A stretch of DNA of 64,000 bases, from NCBI GenBank assembly GCA_905236755.1, contig CAJOCR010000011.1, positions 1 through 64,000 of the forward strand, given 5' to 3'. How positions within the stretch are numbered: position 1 is the first letter of the stretch; each line of letters opens with the position of its first letter. The translations under genes were made by a program, and so were the position numbers. The notes beneath the pieces are model-generated. The model was given only the letters and a program-made list of their open reading frames with translations. It did no database searches and was not told the origin of the DNA. Below, piece by piece: positions 51,069 through 59,190 of the stretch. The stretch comes from an uncultured Prevotella sp. (GTDB lineage: Bacteria > Bacteroidota > Bacteroidia > Bacteroidales > Bacteroidaceae).

Positions 51069-51641
51069 ATGATTAATTCACAGGAAATCAAAATCGGAAC
51101 TTGTATCCGTATGGATGGTGGTATTTGGAAGTGCATTGACTTTCAGCACCGTAAGCCAGGAAAAGGTAACACTGTAATGAACACTAAGCTGAAGAACGTA
51201 GCTGATGGTCGTGTACTTGAGCGTACATTCCAGGTTGGTTTCAAGCTTGATGACGTTCGCGTTGAGCATCGTCCTTACCAGTATCTCTATGAGGATGCTA
51301 CAGGCTTCATCTTCATGAACCAGGAAACATACGACCAGATTCCAATCGCTAAGGATATGATTACTGGTGTTGAATTCATGAAGGAAGGTGATGTTGTTGA
51401 TGTTGTTACTGATACTGAAACATCTACTATCCTTTCTGCTGAAATGCCTGTTAAGACTGTCCTCACTGTTACTCACTCTGAGCCAGGTGTTAAGGGTAAC
51501 ACTGCTACTAACGCTACTAAGCCAGCTACTCTTGAGACTGGTGTTGAGATCCGTGTTCCATTGTTCATCAACGAAGGTGAAACAATTCAGGTTGACACAC
51601 GTGACGGTAGCTACCTCGGTCGTGTAAACAGCGATAAGTAA
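51069..51641 (+). CDS. efp: Elongation factor P
   Basis: A 190-residue EF-P, which binds between P and E sites and rescues ribosomes stalled at polyproline. Three domains of standard size. The tip loop reads KPGKGNT with Lys32 at the position modified in other species; no EpmA/EpmB or rhamnosyltransferase gene is in the window. The C-terminal signature ETGVEIRVPLFINEGETIQVDTRDG is present. It is followed by a nested hairpin at 51659-51724. Confidence 0.96.
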   Translation: MINSQEIKIGTCIRMDGGIWKCIDFQHRKPGKGNTVMNTKLKNVADGRVLERTFQVGFKLDDVRVEHRPYQYLYEDATGFIFMNQETYDQIPIAKDMITGVEFMKEGDVVDVVTDTETSTILSAEMPVKTVLTVTHSEPGVKGNTATNATKPATLETGVEIRVPLFINEGETIQVDTRDGSYLGRVNSDK

Positions 51642-51658
51642 TCATAAATTACATCTAT

Positions 51659-51724
51659 AAAAAAGGTAAAAAGGTTAATGATTTGCAGAGAAATCTGCAA
51701 GTTGTTACTTTTTACCTTTTTACA
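51659..51724 (+). terminator. Nested hairpin downstream of efp
   Basis: Outer arms AAAAAGGTAAAAAG (about 51661-51674) and CTTTTTACCTTTTT (about 51709-51722) are perfect complements; between them is a second hairpin TTGCAGA/TCTGCAA (51688-51705). T-rich flank follows. Terminator function is likely although the outer stem is AT-rich. Confidence 0.65.
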
Positions 51725-51744
51725 TTTTACCCTCTTACCATTTC

Positions 51745-51835
51745 AAGCGAACTGCAGCTCTCCCCAGATGGAGATGGAAAGATTATGCAAGTTGCAGCTC
51801 TCCCCTCTTGAGGGGAGGTGGAGGGGTCTTTACTT
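51745..51835. repeat. GCAGCTCTCCCC repeat with palindrome
   Basis: Two GCAGCTCTCCCC units (about 51753 and 51795) and the palindrome CTCCCCTC (51800-51807), TT, GAGGGGAG (51810-51817), related to the CCCTCTCC repeats at 18928 and 21302. It also contains a GATGGAGATGGAAAGATT unit like those near 19000 and 53660. Confidence 0.7.
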
Positions 51836-51855
51836 TTTAACTTTATTACTCTTAT

Positions 51856-52953
51856 ATGAAGTTCAGCATCATTGTCCCAGTTTTCAATCGCCCTGATGAA
51901 ATTGACGAGCTTTTAGAAAGTCTTACTCTACAGTCTGTTCACGATTTCGAAGTTATAATCGTTGAAGACGGCTCACAGAAACCATGCAAGGATGTATGTG
52001 ACAAATACGCCGACAAGCTCAACCTTAAATACTTCATGAAAGAGAACAGTGGACCTGGACAAAGTAGAAACTATGGTGCTGAACGTTCTGAAGGCGAATA
52101 CTTACTTATCCTTGACAGCGATGTTGTGTTGCCAGAAAACTATTTGTACGCAATAGAGGAAGAACTGCATCGTGATAAAGCCGATGCCTTTGGTGGTCCT
52201 GACCGTGCTCACGACTCGTTCACCGACACACAGAAAGCAATATCTTACTCCATGACCTCTTTCTTCACTACAGGCGGTATTAGAGGAGGCAAGAAAAAAA
52301 TGGATAAGTTCTATCCTCGTTCTTTCAACATGGGAATACGTCGTGAGGTGTACAATAAGCTGGGAGGTTTTTCTAAGATGCGTTTTGGAGAAGACATCGA
52401 CTTCTCTATCCGTATTTTCAAGGCAGGTTGCAAATGTCGTCTATTCCCTGGTGCATGGGTTTACCACAAGCGCAGAACCGATTTCAGAAAATTCTGGCGT
52501 CAGGTTTACAACAGTGGAATTGCTCGCATCAACCTATACAAGAAATATCCAGAGAGTTTGAAACTCGTTCATCTGCTCCCTATGGTGTTTACAGTAGGAG
52601 TAGCAACACTATCCGTTATCACCATCTTAGGTTTGATAATAATTGCACTTGGAGCTGCCGTTAGCTTATCAACAGCAGGCATGGCCTTTGGTAGAGCAAA
52701 CATTTTTATGTCGTACTGGCATATAGGAAGAGCCATTGCATGCTTAGGCCTCTCCCCTATGCTTCTATATTCCGCATTAATATGCATTGACTCGTCAATT
52801 AAGAACAAGAGTGTAAAGATTGGATTACTCAGTATTCGTGCAGCATTCACTCAGCTAACGGGCTATGGATGTGGCTTTATCGAAGCATGGTGGAAACGCT
52901 GTGTTCAAGGTAAGGATGAATTTTCTGCATATCAAAAGAACTTTTATAAATAA
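51856..52953 (+). CDS. Family 2 glycosyltransferase with C-terminal membrane helices
   Basis: A 365-residue GT2/GT-A enzyme. The start is FSIIVPVFNRPDEIDELLESL; the nucleotide-sugar metal site is LILDSDVVLP (DxD, about residue 91-95); the acceptor-side motif is GEDIDFSIRIFKAG (ED, about 176), and the base-like KFWRQVYNSG follows. Two hydrophobic segments at about 238-262 and 290-310 anchor it to the inner membrane. Likely transfers sugars to a lipid or surface polysaccharide; donor unknown. radC follows after 11 bp. Confidence 0.88.
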   Translation: MKFSIIVPVFNRPDEIDELLESLTLQSVHDFEVIIVEDGSQKPCKDVCDKYADKLNLKYFMKENSGPGQSRNYGAERSEGEYLLILDSDVVLPENYLYAIEEELHRDKADAFGGPDRAHDSFTDTQKAISYSMTSFFTTGGIRGGKKKMDKFYPRSFNMGIRREVYNKLGGFSKMRFGEDIDFSIRIFKAGCKCRLFPGAWVYHKRRTDFRKFWRQVYNSGIARINLYKKYPESLKLVHLLPMVFTVGVATLSVITILGLIIIALGAAVSLSTAGMAFGRANIFMSYWHIGRAIACLGLSPMLLYSALICIDSSIKNKSVKIGLLSIRAAFTQLTGYGCGFIEAWWKRCVQGKDEFSAYQKNFYK

Positions 52954-52964
52954 ATAACTGTCCC

Positions 52965-53654
52965 ATGAAAGACAAACTGAACATTAACGAATGGTCGGAA
53001 GAAGACCGCCCAAGAGAGAAACTTGAAAGGCTGGGAGCCTCAGCTCTCAGTAATGCCGAACTGCTTGCAATCCTCATTGGTTCTGGCTCTACAGACCAAA
53101 GTGCCGTAGAACTAATGAAAGACATTCTCAAAGATTGCAACAACAACCTTAATACTCTTGGAAAGATGTCGTGTCAGCAGCTACAGAAATATAAAGGAAT
53201 GGGACCAGCCAAAGCTATCACCATCCTTGCTGCTTGTGAACTGGGAAAACGCAGGGCAGCCACAAAAGCCGAAGAGCGCCCACAAATGAATTGTGCCGCT
53301 GCCATTTACGAGTATATGCTCCCAAAAATGCAAGATCTCGATGTTGAAGAGGCATGGGCTTTATTCATGAACCAAAGCAAAAAGCTCATCAAGGCAATAC
53401 TCATTGGACGGGGAGGAATAAGCGAAACATCTGTTGATGTACGTATTATTCTACGTGAGGCTTTACTGTGTAATGCAACCATTGTTGCATTCGTACATAA
53501 TCATCCAAGTGGGAATATAAATCCAAGTAAACAAGACGATAAACTAACACAATCCATAAAGGAAGCCTGTCAAACCATGCGCTTGTTCTTTATGGATCAC
53601 GTCATCGTTACCGATGGAATGTACTACAGCTATTATGAAGCTGGGAAGTTGTAA
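52965..53654 (+). CDS. radC: RadC family JAB1/MPN-type protein
   Basis: A 229-residue RadC protein of usual length. The N-terminal UPF0758 domain has RPREKLERLGASALSNAELLAILI and a helix-hairpin-helix (LQKYKGMGPAKAITILAA). The metal site is VAFVHNHPSGNINPSKQDD, the JAMM-like HxHPSG(x)11D pattern. Despite the name a repair role is doubtful; activity is unproven in the family. Confidence 0.95.
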   Translation: MKDKLNINEWSEEDRPREKLERLGASALSNAELLAILIGSGSTDQSAVELMKDILKDCNNNLNTLGKMSCQQLQKYKGMGPAKAITILAACELGKRRAATKAEERPQMNCAAAIYEYMLPKMQDLDVEEAWALFMNQSKKLIKAILIGRGGISETSVDVRIILREALLCNATIVAFVHNHPSGNINPSKQDDKLTQSIKEACQTMRLFFMDHVIVTDGMYYSYYEAGKL

Positions 53655-53689
53655 AATGGAAAGATGGAAAAATGGAAAGATGGAAAGAT

Positions 53690-53766
53690 GGAACCGAAGG
53701 TCACTGACCGAGTGGATGCTGTCAGCGAAGCTGGTGCATCCGGATAAACGAGGGAAGTAAAAATTG
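53690..53766 (+). repeat. Dispersed repeat family B, copy 3
   Basis: GGAACCGAAGGTCACTGACC continuing GAGTGGATGCTGTC, nearly identical to the reverse complement of 10498-10563. It is preceded by tandem GGAAAGAT units (53656-53689) and followed by GCGCTTTGCGC (53769-53780) and ATTTATCATTTATCATTT units up to about 53815. Confidence 0.85.
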
Positions 53767-53833
53767 AAAGCGCTTTGCGCTTCTTTTTCATTTATCATTT
53801 ATCATTTGTCATTTAGCAATGCCCTGCATTGCG

Positions 53834-54601
53834 TTATAGTTTGGTCTCTCCCTCAATATACTGTTCCATGAACAAGTGTTCACCATCGAAAACAGCATAA
53901 GTGAACTGCCATATCCAGTCACCGAGAATCATCATGCGAGTATTCTCTGATAGGTTAAGGTCGAGTTCTATATGGCGGTGTCCATATAGAAAGTAATCAA
54001 TATTATTATGAGTTTTCATATACTCCTTGGTGAACAGAACAAGATATTCCTTATCCTCACCCATATATGGCGCTTCCTTACCGTCAGCCCTCTTTAATCT
54101 ACTATGCTTTGCCCAGTTTAATCCAAGCTGCATTCCCCACCAAGGATGAAAAAAGTTAAGCAGTTTCTGGCAAGCACGATTATGGAACACCTTACGCAAC
54201 AGTTTGAACTTGTTGTCAGGATCACCTAATCCATCACCATGAGCAAGAAAAAACACTTTTCCATTAATCTCGGTTGTAACAGGCTTACGATGCAAGATAA
54301 CCCCACATTCTTCTTCAAGATAACCATAGGTCCAGAGATCATGATTACCAGTAAAGAAATGCACTTCAACACCAGCATCAGTAAGTTCGCTTATCTTTCC
54401 TAAAAAACGAGTATATCCCTTGGGGACAACATATTTAAACTCATCCCAGAAATCAAACATATCACCTAAAAGATAAACAGCAGAAGCCTTATCTTTTATT
54501 GAGTCCAGGAAACGCACCAATCTACGTTCCTGCATGCGGGCATGCGGAATAGCCAATGAGCCCAAATGGGCGTCTGACAAGAAATACACGTTTTTTCTCA
54601 T
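53834..54601 (-). CDS. lpxH: UDP-2,3-diacylglucosamine diphosphatase
   Basis: A 255-residue calcineurin-like metallophosphoesterase of the LpxH group, which makes lipid X in lipid A synthesis. All metal motifs are present: FLSDAHLG (DxH), LLGDMFDFWDE (GDxxD), FFTGNHDLW (GNHD), FLAHGDG and YGHRHIE (GHxH). The pattern WDE/FDFW is typical of LpxH. It is 8 bp after the DUF59 gene. Other metallophosphoesterases are possible but less likely. Confidence 0.85.
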   Translation of the reverse strand: MRKNVYFLSDAHLGSLAIPHARMQERRLVRFLDSIKDKASAVYLLGDMFDFWDEFKYVVPKGYTRFLGKISELTDAGVEVHFFTGNHDLWTYGYLEEECGVILHRKPVTTEINGKVFFLAHGDGLGDPDNKFKLLRKVFHNRACQKLLNFFHPWWGMQLGLNWAKHSRLKRADGKEAPYMGEDKEYLVLFTKEYMKTHNNIDYFLYGHRHIELDLNLSENTRMMILGDWIWQFTYAVFDGEHLFMEQYIEGETKL

Positions 54602-54609
54602 AATAGCAA

Positions 54610-54930
54610 TTAGTCAAAACCTAATTCAACACGTGCCTCTTCGCTCATCATGCTTTGATCCCAAGCTGGTTCAAAAACAAGATTCACGTTTGCAGCATTC
54701 ACTCCAGTAACACTCTCTACCTTTGTGCGAACATCTTCAAGAATAAAATCAGCAGCAGGACAGTTTGGAGCAGTAAATGTCATATCAAGATCAACCGTAT
54801 GATCGTCCTTGACATCAATCTTGTATATCATACCCAGATTCCAGATATCAACAGGAATCTCTGGGTCATAAACGGTCTTCAGTACATCAACAATGCGCTC
54901 TTCTATCTGTGTCTTTTCTTCTTGTGTCAT
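54610..54930 (-). CDS. DUF59/MIP18 family protein (SufT-like)
   Basis: A 106-residue protein with the DUF59 core: IVDVLKTVYDPEIPVDIWNLGMIY and MTFTAPNCPAADFILEDV, including the reactive Cys in the NCP motif, which is implicated in iron-sulfur cluster assembly. A single-domain form. A TATCTTTG box lies upstream on the minus strand (54955-54962) without a -33. It precedes lpxH by 8 bp. Confidence 0.92.
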   Translation of the reverse strand: MTQEEKTQIEERIVDVLKTVYDPEIPVDIWNLGMIYKIDVKDDHTVDLDMTFTAPNCPAADFILEDVRTKVESVTGVNAANVNLVFEPAWDQSMMSEEARVELGFD

Positions 54931-55012
54931 ATTGTTCTTTTACTTGTTATATTGCAAAGATAATGAAAAATATGTATTTTACTTGCACACCAACAAATTA
55001 TTTGCCGATTTC

Positions 55013-55044
55013 GTTGACAATACAGAATATTTCTATTAAATTTG
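55013..55044 (+). promoter_or_regulatory. Promoter of the TonB receptor operon
   Basis: GTTG (55013-55016, one mismatch to TTTG), 20 nt spacer, TAAATTTG at 55037-55044. The receptor ATG is at 55170, so the 5' leader is about 115-120 nt, long enough for regulation. The open frame starting at 54909 runs through this promoter and is not the real start. Confidence 0.6.
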
Positions 55045-55169
55045 CAAATGTTGAGAGAGATTATTTTTTATTTGAAGTTTGCACATTTATAACACAACAT
55101 ATTTTGTACGAGACTTTCTATAAGTCGTATTATTTTATTAGAATTCTAAAAAATAACACAATTATAACA

Positions 55170-57959
55170 ATGAAAAAAGGCATCTACACCCTTATCATGT
55201 TGTTGTTTGTGCTGATTTTTTCAGTTCAGAGCACAAGAGCACAAGGCTCCAACAACAAGAGAGAGTACTCAGTAAATCTCTCTGTTAGAGAAAAAGGAAC
55301 TCAAGAATCTGTTATGATGGCAACGGTAAGTATGAAACCACTTGAGGCTATTACCGTTACTGATGTTGATGGCAAGGCAACCATACATAACGTGCCATAC
55401 GGAAACTACACCATTGAGATTTCGTATGTTGGCTTTGAGAAGTTCACAACAACCGTTCTTGTGAACAAAAATCTGAACCTAAACATTCAACTCACTCCAA
55501 CATCACTCGCATTAAAGGAAGTAGTTGTAACAGCAAAACAGAAATCATCTGGAGCATCAACAACCACCCTCATAGAACGACAGGCAATCGATCACCTGCA
55601 AGCCACATCACTTGCCGATGTGATGCAGCTCATTCCTGGCATGAAAATGGGTAACACCGATATGACTCAGCAAAGCAACCTGCAGTTGCGCTCACTTGTA
55701 AACAACAACACCTCTGCTTTTGGTTCAAGCATTGTTGTTGACGGTGTGCCAATAGATAACAACGCCAACCTATCGGCAAACGGTTTTTCAAGTACAGCAT
55801 TTACTGGTACCGACCTTAGACAGGTTTCTGCCGATAATATTGACAATGTAGAAATCATCCGAGGTATTCCATCAGCAGAATATGGTGACCTCACCAGCGG
55901 TTTGGTTATTGTTCATTCCAAAGCAGGTATCACCCCATGGCAGGTAAAAGGAAAAATCACCCCAGAAGCACAGAACTATTCTATAGGAAAAGGCTTTGGA
56001 CTTGATAAAGCAGGTATTCTTAACTTCAACTTTGATTATGCTAAGGCTTGGGGCGATCCACGACAGAAAACTCGTTCTTTCGGTCGCTATACCTTTAACA
56101 TGAACTATGCCTACAACATCACAAGGAAATGGCATACAGACACAAAGTTGCGCCTTCTCTATTCACGTGACTGGAGTGGTAATGACCCAGACGTTATCGA
56201 CGATGGTTCTGAGGCAAAGAGCACCAACTACACCATCGGTCTAACACATAACGGACGTATTAATTTAGAGAAACTTTTTGCACGCACTCTTTCATATACC
56301 TTTGGTATTACTTATTCACAAGCAAAAAACAAAAATACAGGCTACGTAACCAGCAGTACAGGATTAAACCCTATTATCACAGCAATGGAAACAGGTTACT
56401 ATCCTGTAGAGTATCTTTCATCAAGCTATCAGGCTACAGGCTTCACAGAAAGCCGTCCTGGCAACATCTTTGCAAAGATCAACGACTCGTTCTTCTTCAA
56501 GACAAGCAAAACACGCCAAAGCTTTAAGATTGGTGCCGACTACCGATATAACTGGAATAGCGGAAGAGGTTTTTATAACCTTGACGAGACACGTCCTTAC
56601 AAAAGCAACAACAATGGTCGTCCTCGTGCCTTCAGCGACAAGCCAGGATTGCATCAGATTGCAGCCTATGCAGAAGACCAGTTCACTTGGAACATCAATA
56701 AGGTGAACCAACTGCGTGTGAATGCAGGTTTGCGTTTTACAGCCCTTCAGCCTTTTGCCGAAGTGGGAACAACAGCCTTATCACCTCGTTTGAACGTGAT
56801 GTTCTCTGCAACAAAATGGCTTGACCTTCGCGCTGGCATTGGCTTGAACTCAAAGACTCCCGGTCTTGAGTATCTATACCCAGACAAAAAATATGACGAC
56901 CGTGTAGCTGCCAACTATATGCCACAGGATGGCGGTACTCAGCTACTTATGTATCACACACAAGTATATAATGTTGAAAAGTCAAAGGATTTAAAGAACG
57001 CAACAACCACAAAGGTTGAGTTTGGTATTGACATTAAACTTCCAGGACAACGCAAGCTTTCAATCCTTGCTTATCAAGACCGCACACCAAACGGCTTTGG
57101 TCCTGTAACAGAATATACTACTTACCTGAATAAGTTCTATTCTGCAGAAAAAGGTCTTATCATCAATGGTGAAGGAGATCAAAGAACTATCACTGTTGAC
57201 TTTGATAACCCAGAGCGCAAAGAGATTATTTATATGACTACAGGTAAGATTGGTAATACCAATACTACTGTGAACCGAGGTATTGAGTTTGACTTCAACC
57301 TTGGTGAAATAAAGCCAATAAAGACATCGCTATTCTTCAGCGGAGCATACACAGAGACAAAGACATGGAGCACAGACATGGTTAGTCAGAATGTTTCTGC
57401 AAGTTTCCTACCTGCAAGTTATTCAAAATATGGCTACACTCCTTTCAAGGTTGTTTATCCATCAGATCTTGACTATAACAAATATCGCAGATTCATCAAC
57501 ACCCTACGTGCTGTAACCCATATACCAGCTCTTCGCATGGTAGCATCATTCACTGCTCAGGCTATCTGGTACGACTGGCATCACGACTTCGTTGCAACAA
57601 AAGATCCAATCGGATTCATCAGCCCTGATTTGAACTATCATGAAATCAGCAGCGAAATGCTTAACGGATATCTTGGCATGGATGGACAGTACTATGCTAC
57701 AGCTCCTGCAGGTGAAGCAACAGTAAAGATAAGCGACCTGACAATAAAATCCAGTGATTCTGTTCCTGTTAAGAACACTATCACATGGAACCTATCCGCA
57801 CGTCTTACCAAAGAGTTAGGCAAAATTGGTGGTTTATCACTCTATGTAAACAACATGATGTTCTACGAGCCATATCTAAAGAACAACATTACAACATCAT
57901 TAGTTCAGCGCAACACTAATTCGTTCAGCTATGGTGTAGAACTTTACTTTAATCTGTAA
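55170..57959 (+). CDS. TonB-dependent receptor with carboxypeptidase-like N-domain
   Basis: Start at 55170 begins a standard signal peptide (MKKGIYTLIMLLFVLIFSVQ, cleavage after RAQ). The 929-residue product then has a carboxypeptidase-D-like domain (about 33-115, VSMKPLEAITVTDVDGKATI), a TonB-box-like ALKEVVVTAKQKSSG, a plug domain (about 130-240, ending NVEIIRGIPSAEYGDLTSGLVIV) and a barrel closing with YGVELYFNL. It is followed by two associated genes with 4 bp and overlapping spacing. It is not a SusC (no VLKDASA motif, no SusD). Ligand is unknown. Confidence 0.93.
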   Translation: MKKGIYTLIMLLFVLIFSVQSTRAQGSNNKREYSVNLSVREKGTQESVMMATVSMKPLEAITVTDVDGKATIHNVPYGNYTIEISYVGFEKFTTTVLVNKNLNLNIQLTPTSLALKEVVVTAKQKSSGASTTTLIERQAIDHLQATSLADVMQLIPGMKMGNTDMTQQSNLQLRSLVNNNTSAFGSSIVVDGVPIDNNANLSANGFSSTAFTGTDLRQVSADNIDNVEIIRGIPSAEYGDLTSGLVIVHSKAGITPWQVKGKITPEAQNYSIGKGFGLDKAGILNFNFDYAKAWGDPRQKTRSFGRYTFNMNYAYNITRKWHTDTKLRLLYSRDWSGNDPDVIDDGSEAKSTNYTIGLTHNGRINLEKLFARTLSYTFGITYSQAKNKNTGYVTSSTGLNPIITAMETGYYPVEYLSSSYQATGFTESRPGNIFAKINDSFFFKTSKTRQSFKIGADYRYNWNSGRGFYNLDETRPYKSNNNGRPRAFSDKPGLHQIAAYAEDQFTWNINKVNQLRVNAGLRFTALQPFAEVGTTALSPRLNVMFSATKWLDLRAGIGLNSKTPGLEYLYPDKKYDDRVAANYMPQDGGTQLLMYHTQVYNVEKSKDLKNATTTKVEFGIDIKLPGQRKLSILAYQDRTPNGFGPVTEYTTYLNKFYSAEKGLIINGEGDQRTITVDFDNPERKEIIYMTTGKIGNTNTTVNRGIEFDFNLGEIKPIKTSLFFSGAYTETKTWSTDMVSQNVSASFLPASYSKYGYTPFKVVYPSDLDYNKYRRFINTLRAVTHIPALRMVASFTAQAIWYDWHHDFVATKDPIGFISPDLNYHEISSEMLNGYLGMDGQYYATAPAGEATVKISDLTIKSSDSVPVKNTITWNLSARLTKELGKIGGLSLYVNNMMFYEPYLKNNITTSLVQRNTNSFSYGVELYFNL

Positions 57960-57963
57960 GAAT

Positions 57964-59190
57964 ATGAAGAAGATATTTATATATTTCCTATCAGCTTTAG
58001 CCATCACAAACATGGCAAGTTGCGTTAACTACAATGATGCAACAACAGCTGTTTCTGTTAATGTGCAGGTTGTAGCACCTGAGGAGTTCACAAAAACAGG
58101 AGACCTCTCGGGGCAAATAGTTACACTCACAAATAATAACAAGCAATCACAGCAGGCCATTACAGATGCCAACGGCATTGCAACATTCAACGATATCATT
58201 CCTGATGTATATACGATATCCACATCATGGAATATAACTTCAGATGAATATAGTGAACTTACAGGTGATGATGTTGTTAACAACGGAGCCGTTATCTCAG
58301 GTTCGATATTAAACCAGCTCATCGCAGGCGAAAGCACTATTGACCTCGCTACCCAGCTAAGCATCAACCGCTCACTTGTTATTGGTAAAGTTTACTTTGC
58401 AGGAGCAAAAGATGATAACAATAAGAACTATCTACATGCACGATATGTAGAGCTTTTCAACCAAAGCGATGAACCTGTAAATGTCAAGGGACTTTATATT
58501 GGTTTGGTTGAGAGTAACTCTACACCAGCATATACTTTAGAACAGCTTCACTCAGAATACAACGATTCTGTTGTCATGTTGAAACAGATATTCCAGATAC
58601 CAACAGATCAGGATTATATGGTAGAACCAGGTGGAACAGTACTACTCACCAACAGCGCTATTGATCATAGCACCAATGGGGCAAGCTCTCAACCAAACCT
58701 ACTTACAGCCGATTTTGAGGCTAAAGATGAAAAAGGTAAAACAGTAAACAATCCTGCTGTGAAAGGCTTGAATCTAATATATACAAATACAAGCGGTTTA
58801 AGCTATATGAACATTCTGCAAAGCGGTCCAAGCAGCATTGTTATCTTCCGCACAGATGCCAACATAAACGATTGGCCCGTAGTATATAATTACGGAAAAA
58901 CAAAAGGAACACAGCAAACAGCTATGCCAAAACGATTCATCATTGATGCTGTTGAAATACTGAAATACAAGGCTACTGGTGTTGAAACTGCCAACAAGCG
59001 ATTCTATAACGACCTTGACGCCGGATACACCAATATAAACTCAGCAACAGGATACACTGGCGAAGTTGTATATCGCAAAACCTCTACTCGCAAGGGTAAG
59101 GATGGACATAAGATCCTTCAGGACACAAATAATTCAAGTGACGACTTCAAGGTTTCAACAACAATTAAAATCCGCGAATATGATGATTAA
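57964..59190 (+). CDS. DUF4876-like lipoprotein
   Basis: A 408-residue lipoprotein (TNMASCVNYND, Cys about residue 20). Residues 25-125 form a carboxypeptidase-like/CNA-B beta sandwich (IVTLTNNNKQSQQAITDANGIATFND over two lines); from about 140 the domain reads VIGKVYFAGAKDDN, YVELFNQSDEPVNVKGLYIGL, matching DUF4876 as I remember it, a lamin-tail-like fold. It is expected on the cell surface as the binding partner of the receptor upstream. Its end overlaps the next gene by 11 bp. Confidence 0.8.
   Translation: MKKIFIYFLSALAITNMASCVNYNDATTAVSVNVQVVAPEEFTKTGDLSGQIVTLTNNNKQSQQAITDANGIATFNDIIPDVYTISTSWNITSDEYSELTGDDVVNNGAVISGSILNQLIAGESTIDLATQLSINRSLVIGKVYFAGAKDDNNKNYLHARYVELFNQSDEPVNVKGLYIGLVESNSTPAYTLEQLHSEYNDSVVMLKQIFQIPTDQDYMVEPGGTVLLTNSAIDHSTNGASSQPNLLTADFEAKDEKGKTVNNPAVKGLNLIYTNTSGLSYMNILQSGPSSIVIFRTDANINDWPVVYNYGKTKGTQQTAMPKRFIIDAVEILKYKATGVETANKRFYNDLDAGYTNINSATGYTGEVVYRKTSTRKGKDGHKILQDTNNSSDDFKVSTTIKIREYDD

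Noticed and set aside
54909..55169. 87-codon N-terminal extension of the TonB receptor
   Set aside because: It crosses the receptor promoter and overlaps the start of the DUF59 gene; a proper signal peptide starts at 55170.
59066..59179. Longer start for the DUF6850-like protein
   Set aside because: It would lie within the DUF4876-like gene and place a polar segment before the signal peptide.
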